A stretch of DNA of 64,000 bases from Nitrospira sp. (lineage in GTDB: Bacteria; Nitrospirota; Nitrospiria; Nitrospirales; Nitrospiraceae): contig BQWY01000001.1 in NCBI GenBank assembly GCA_036984305.1, positions 2,005,501 to 2,069,500 of the forward strand. Reading direction: 5' to 3'. A program made the position numbers and the translations under genes. Under the pieces are notes generated by a model. It was not told where the DNA came from. It saw only the letters and a list, made by a program, of their open reading frames with translations, and made no database searches. This document shows, piece by piece, positions 60,495 through 64,000 of the stretch (position 1 is its first letter; each line of letters opens with the position of its first letter).

Positions 60495-60821
60495 ATGGAT
60501 CTGTCGGAACAACGAGAGCATCCTCGATTTTGGGTCGATCTGCCAGTCCTCTTCGCCACGCCCGAGAGTTGGGGGGTGGGGCTGAAGCCGGGCAGCATGT
60601 TCAACCTCTCCCAAGGAGGTTGTGCCGTTGCGAGTCTCGCCCCCGTACCCATAGGGTCCATGCTGACCCTTTTTGTGCAAACGTCCCAAGGAAAGTTGCT
60701 GCTGAAAGTGGATCAGGCCCATGTGCGCTGGGCCACCGTGGGTGAATTCGGTCTTCAATTCCAGCAGCTGCGGCCGGATGCACGGGAACGGCTACAACTG
60801 TTTCTGGCATATCCTCGTTAA
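60495..60821 (+). CDS. PilZ-domain protein
   Basis: The 108-aa protein is a single PilZ domain: EQREHPRFWVDLPV near the N-terminus gives the R-x-x-x-R motif, FNLSQGGCAV gives (D/N)-x-S-x-x-G, and VRWATVGEFGLQFQ closes the barrel. It likely binds cyclic di-GMP. It is the second PilZ protein in this window. ATG 60495 diverges from the DUF4403 gene. Confidence 0.87.
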   Translation: MDLSEQREHPRFWVDLPVLFATPESWGVGLKPGSMFNLSQGGCAVASLAPVPIGSMLTLFVQTSQGKLLLKVDQAHVRWATVGEFGLQFQQLRPDARERLQLFLAYPR

Positions 60822-61039
60822 GGCATTGGCGAAATCCTACTTGCACGCTCATACCCGCTTGTCTTTCTCTCTAGTCAGACCCCTCGAATAGTTGGGCATT
60901 GCGTCTCCCTCAATGGTCGTATCGGTATGCTCCAAGTTCGAGGAGCATCATGGCCCATGTGACACGCGCTACTGGTTGACGCCTTGCGGGCAATTCCAAT
61001 CGGGTGTTAACATGCCATCATCTTTCGGAGACAGGAACA

Positions 61040-61306
61040 ATGCCCAATATTACACTGCTTGTTTCGCCCTCGTGCGGCGCGTGTCCCTCAGCCAAGACGT
61101 TATGGAAAGGGTTGCGCGTGAAATACAGCTTTAACTATCGCGAAGTCGATATCACGACCCGGGATGGACAGGAGCTGGCCGATCGCCATGCCGTGCGCGC
61201 CGTGCCAGCCACTATCATAGACGGACGATTGACCTTCGTCGGAGTACCGAGTCGCCAAAGCGCCGAGAAGGCCTTGCAACAGAAACTCCAACAACGGCAA
61301 GGATAA
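61040..61306 (+). CDS. Glutaredoxin/thioredoxin-fold protein
   Basis: From ATG 61040 the 88-aa product has the redox motif SPSCGACPSAKTLW (C-G-A-C), the fold DITTRDGQELADRHAVRAVPATIIDG with the cis-proline, and FVGVPSRQSAEKAL. A GGAGACAGG ribosome site precedes it. It likely reduces disulfides or serves in a thiol relay. A 52-aa zinc-ribbon gene starts 12 nt downstream. Confidence 0.86.
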   Translation: MPNITLLVSPSCGACPSAKTLWKGLRVKYSFNYREVDITTRDGQELADRHAVRAVPATIIDGRLTFVGVPSRQSAEKALQQKLQQRQG

Positions 61307-61318
61307 GGGCAGATCTCT

Positions 61319-61477
61319 ATGGAGTCCGACGAGGACTTTGAACTTCCGCCGTTACCGATCTTGGACAAGGGGGCTCCGCCCGATTGCCCGATCTGTGGCG
61401 AGCCGATGGGCTTCATTGACGGCGACTGGGCCTGTATCGATTGCAACGGGGAATTGCTGGGACCGGAAACGGGGTAG
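61319..61477 (+). CDS. 52-aa zinc-ribbon protein
   Basis: The acidic small protein has CPICGEPMGF and CIDCNGE, a CxxC...CxxC pair typical of a zinc ribbon. It starts 12 nt after the glutaredoxin-like stop. It is too short for standard length filters. The function is unknown; the close spacing suggests co-expression with the redox protein. Confidence 0.65.
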   Translation: MESDEDFELPPLPILDKGAPPDCPICGEPMGFIDGDWACIDCNGELLGPETG

Positions 61478-61584
61478 GTACTTCGCGATTGTAATCGAAC
61501 GCCTACGGCCTCCGCGCTTGATGTGTGGACCGAGGTCTTCGACCAACGTCTCACGGCCCGTAAGGTAGCTCCACTCAGCCTCGC

Positions 61585-64000
61585 ATGCTTCGTGTCGTCA
61601 CCGGTCCATTCCATCCACATCTGGAATCACGCCTAGTCGACTGTATCCGTGTTCTGAAAGCGACGGATCCCCTCAACGGCATTGCACTGATCGTCCCATC
61701 TTCTTCGCTCGCGGATCATTTACGCCAGGTGCTGGTCCGGACGCACGGGCTTTCGTTCCTTAACCTCCATTTGTTGACCTTTCATCAACTCGCCTTGCGC
61801 CTAGCCAGCGAACGAGTCGGCAATCCCTCGGCTGGGATCCCTGTGATGCCCATCGATTCGCTCTTCTATGAGCAGCTGATCAGGCAGGTGCTGAGACGAG
61901 GTTCATCGAGCCTGCGGGCCTTCGACCATGTGCCGCATTCCAGCGGGACATGGGGGGCCTTGTGGGCAACGGTCCGTGATCTTAAAGATGGAGCCGTCGA
62001 TCCCGAGGTGGCCTTGCGCGGTCTGGACGAAGGATATTTTGATGAGGACGATTCCGTCTGGCTGCGTGCGTTGTTTTCTCTCCACGCTGCGATCGATACG
62101 ATATGTCGTACGCTCGCAGTCGGCACACCAGACGACCTGGCCAACGCAGTGCGTAGTCTCGTGCCGGAGTCCAACTTCTTAGGATCGCTCCAGCAGGTTT
62201 TATACTATGGCTTTTACGATCTCACGCAGGTGCAACTCTCCCTGTTCGAAGCCGTCGTGAAGCGCACCCCCACGACTCTCTTTTTTCCCTCGGAAGGCGG
62301 GACGACCGGTACGTTCGCACGCCGATTTTTTGAGCGATACATCGTGCCCCTAGCAAGCGGCCCCAACGCGATCGCAAACTGTTCGCCGAAACATGAGGAA
62401 CGAGACGCGCGGCTATTTTGTCCCCTCCTGACGGTACATTCCGTAATTGGAGCCGAAGAGGAACTGTCGTCTGTCTGCCGGCAAATTCTCGATCTCGTGG
62501 AGACACACGGCTACCAGTTCGACGAGATTGGAATGGTTGGACGCACCTTGGAACCGTATCAGCCGTATCTGGCTTCCATTTTCGATCGGTACCGTGTGCC
62601 CTTCACCTCGACTAGTGGTCGGCCGTTGATACACGAGCCGCTCGCCAAGCTTGTGCTGCAGTTGGCTACAGTACCCTTGCATGACGGATATCGTGGCACG
62701 GTACTGGATGCGATTACTTCGCCTCTCTACCGATCAGAAAGGCATGCACGTGCGCCGGAGCACGTGCGGCCAGACCTCTGGAAGGTCATCGCCCAGGCAT
62801 TGTCCATTGCGCACGGTCGCGACGAGTGGGCACGCCTTGAGCGGGGTGCTCCGCAGGCGTGGTCCATCGGCGGCAGAAGAGACGAGGACGCCACCGAACC
62901 TACTCTGAAAGTTTCCACCGGTGTGACAAGGATGTTGTGGGAAACCGTCTCGGAATTGCTTGATGAATGCGATGAAATTCCGACCGATGGTACCCCGGGC
63001 GAGCTGGTGTCCGCGTTGCTTCGTGTCGTGGCTCGCCATGTCACTGCTGAGAATCCTGAGAAAGAAAAGGGCGATGCTTCGCACCGGACTGACGCGGCGG
63101 TGTGGGAATCGCTCGACGCAGTCCTTGCCTCCGTGAGCGATTTAGACCGAATTGGTGAGCGCTTCACCTGGACTGAATTCACAGAGGTACTTACACATGC
63201 GATGGAACGGGCCACGATGCCGTTCGCATCGACTTTTCAGAGCGGCGTGGCCGTCCTCGATGCCATGGAAGCGCGCGGGCGCTCGTTCCGAGCCCTGTTC
63301 GTCGTGGGGATGAACGAACAAGTGTTTCCGCGGTACGTTCGGGAGGATCCATTCTTGCGGGACCGGCATCGCCGGGTCCTGGCCGACACGCTAGGTTTTA
63401 AAGTCGACGAGAAGCTATCTGCGTACGACGAAGAGGCCCTTTTATTCACACTGTTGTGCCGCTCGGCGAAGAACCATCTCGTCCTCTCCGTCCAGCGGGC
63501 GGACGGACAGGGGCGTCCGCTCGTTGAGTCGCCTTACGTCAGTGACGTGGAGAGGATTCTCGAAACTGGAGCTCCACCGCGAATCGTCGTGCCCCGGACA
63601 TTGGGCGACCGAGTCTCCGCGTGTCCGGAGCAGTGGAAGGTGTTCGCGCGCGAAGACCTGGCCGTCTGGCTCGTCTTACGCGGCCAGGATCCTAGCTTCT
63701 TGCTCGATGCGGTTGGACGGGACAGCGAGCTGTACCGAAAAGGGGTCGAGGCCCTCGCCCAGATCGAGTCCTCGGTATTACATGTGTCTGACTTCGACGG
63801 TATGACCGGGCCACTTCAATCGGTGGAGCAGCGGGTTGAAGCGGTCGGGCTATCTCCGACGGCGCTTGAGCGCTACGGCCGCTGTCCCTTTCAATACTAC
63901 TGTGCGGACGTACTCGATCTTAAACCGATCCTCTCCGCACCGTCTCACGATCTGGATCCGCGCATGCTGGGAACGCTCTGTCACACCGCCCTGCGCGAGA
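61585..64000 (+). CDS. AddB/RecB-family nuclease-helicase-like protein, cut by window end
   Basis: The frame is open from ATG 61585 to the window edge with no stop (805 codons). The protein resembles AddB-type proteins of exonuclease V: VLYYGFYDLTQVQLSLFEAV, EALFVVGMNEQVFP-like RALFVVGMNEQVFPRYVREDPFLRD, AYDEEALLFTLLCRSAKNHLVLS. Near the end is LSPTALERYGRCPFQYYCADVL, the start of the PD-(D/E)XK nuclease domain with the first iron-sulphur Cys, followed by LGTLCHTALRE with the catalytic-region His. The rest lies outside. Confidence 0.85.
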   Translation, partial: MLRVVTGPFHPHLESRLVDCIRVLKATDPLNGIALIVPSSSLADHLRQVLVRTHGLSFLNLHLLTFHQLALRLASERVGNPSAGIPVMPIDSLFYEQLIRQVLRRGSSSLRAFDHVPHSSGTWGALWATVRDLKDGAVDPEVALRGLDEGYFDEDDSVWLRALFSLHAAIDTICRTLAVGTPDDLANAVRSLVPESNFLGSLQQVLYYGFYDLTQVQLSLFEAVVKRTPTTLFFPSEGGTTGTFARRFFERYIVPLASGPNAIANCSPKHEERDARLFCPLLTVHSVIGAEEELSSVCRQILDLVETHGYQFDEIGMVGRTLEPYQPYLASIFDRYRVPFTSTSGRPLIHEPLAKLVLQLATVPLHDGYRGTVLDAITSPLYRSERHARAPEHVRPDLWKVIAQALSIAHGRDEWARLERGAPQAWSIGGRRDEDATEPTLKVSTGVTRMLWETVSELLDECDEIPTDGTPGELVSALLRVVARHVTAENPEKEKGDASHRTDAAVWESLDAVLASVSDLDRIGERFTWTEFTEVLTHAMERATMPFASTFQSGVAVLDAMEARGRSFRALFVVGMNEQVFPRYVREDPFLRDRHRRVLADTLGFKVDEKLSAYDEEALLFTLLCRSAKNHLVLSVQRADGQGRPLVESPYVSDVERILETGAPPRIVVPRTLGDRVSACPEQWKVFAREDLAVWLVLRGQDPSFLLDAVGRDSELYRKGVEALAQIESSVLHVSDFDGMTGPLQSVEQRVEAVGLSPTALERYGRCPFQYYCADVLDLKPILSAPSHDLDPRMLGTLCHTALRE

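Overview
The window is GC-rich bacterial chromosome and looks like Nitrospira (phylum Nitrospirota) or a close relative. This is inferred from gene content: a cobalamin-dependent (class II) ribonucleotide reductase, a bacterial topoisomerase VI, many short lipoproteins and PilZ proteins, an NnrS protein, and a LolC/LolD pair with one permease gene. It is not based on a marker-gene comparison. No rRNA, tRNA, CRISPR array or intact insertion sequence was found.

Layout. 1-5.9 kb: end of a small secreted protein, then a class II RNR gene (nrdJ) interrupted by a LAGLIDADG intein and preceded by two NrdR boxes and a DnaA box, then a small Cys protein and a cupin. 5.9-8.6 kb: tandem ACT protein, RlpA-like lipoprotein, CNNM/CorC membrane protein. 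8.7-13.6 kb (minus): MoxR-type AAA+ ATPase, an unrecognised 640-aa partner and NAD-dependent DNA ligase, joined by 4-nt overlaps. 13.8-22.5 kb: LysM lipoprotein and the tryptophan pathway (trpE, then trpGDCFBA), split by 1.36 kb holding repeat-like sequence and an ArsR-family gene. 22.7-28.9 kb (minus): lnt, prfB (programmed +1 frameshift), lysS, lolC, lolD, an operon-like run combining lipoprotein maturation and export with translation genes. 29.5-36.3 kb: PilZ protein, membrane proteins, a BamE-like lipoprotein followed by three paralogous lipoproteins, an FMN-binding split-barrel protein and a DUF6279-like lipoprotein. 36.5-49 kb: NnrS and then a surface-polysaccharide region: GT-C glycosyltransferase, flippase, FAD amine-oxidase-like protein with a fused membrane domain, two GT2 enzymes, a Wzt-type ABC ATPase and a degenerate polysaccharide deacetylase. 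49-54 kb: gene-poor, with a possible terminated small RNA, a 20-aa Lys/Ala-rich peptide gene, a 58-aa conserved-looking protein, a cluster of four DnaA boxes, two secreted proteins and a pseudouridine synthase. 54.7-58 kb: topoisomerase VI B and A. 58-64 kb: DUF4403-like lipoprotein, a second PilZ protein, a glutaredoxin-like protein with a 52-aa zinc-ribbon protein, and an AddB/RecB-family nuclease running off the window end.

The best candidates for undescribed biology are the AAA+/640-aa/ligA operon, the lipoprotein triplet, the membrane domain found both fused to the FAD enzyme and as a stand-alone neighbour, the RNA-plus-microprotein locus near 50 kb, and the DnaA-box cluster near 51.4 kb.
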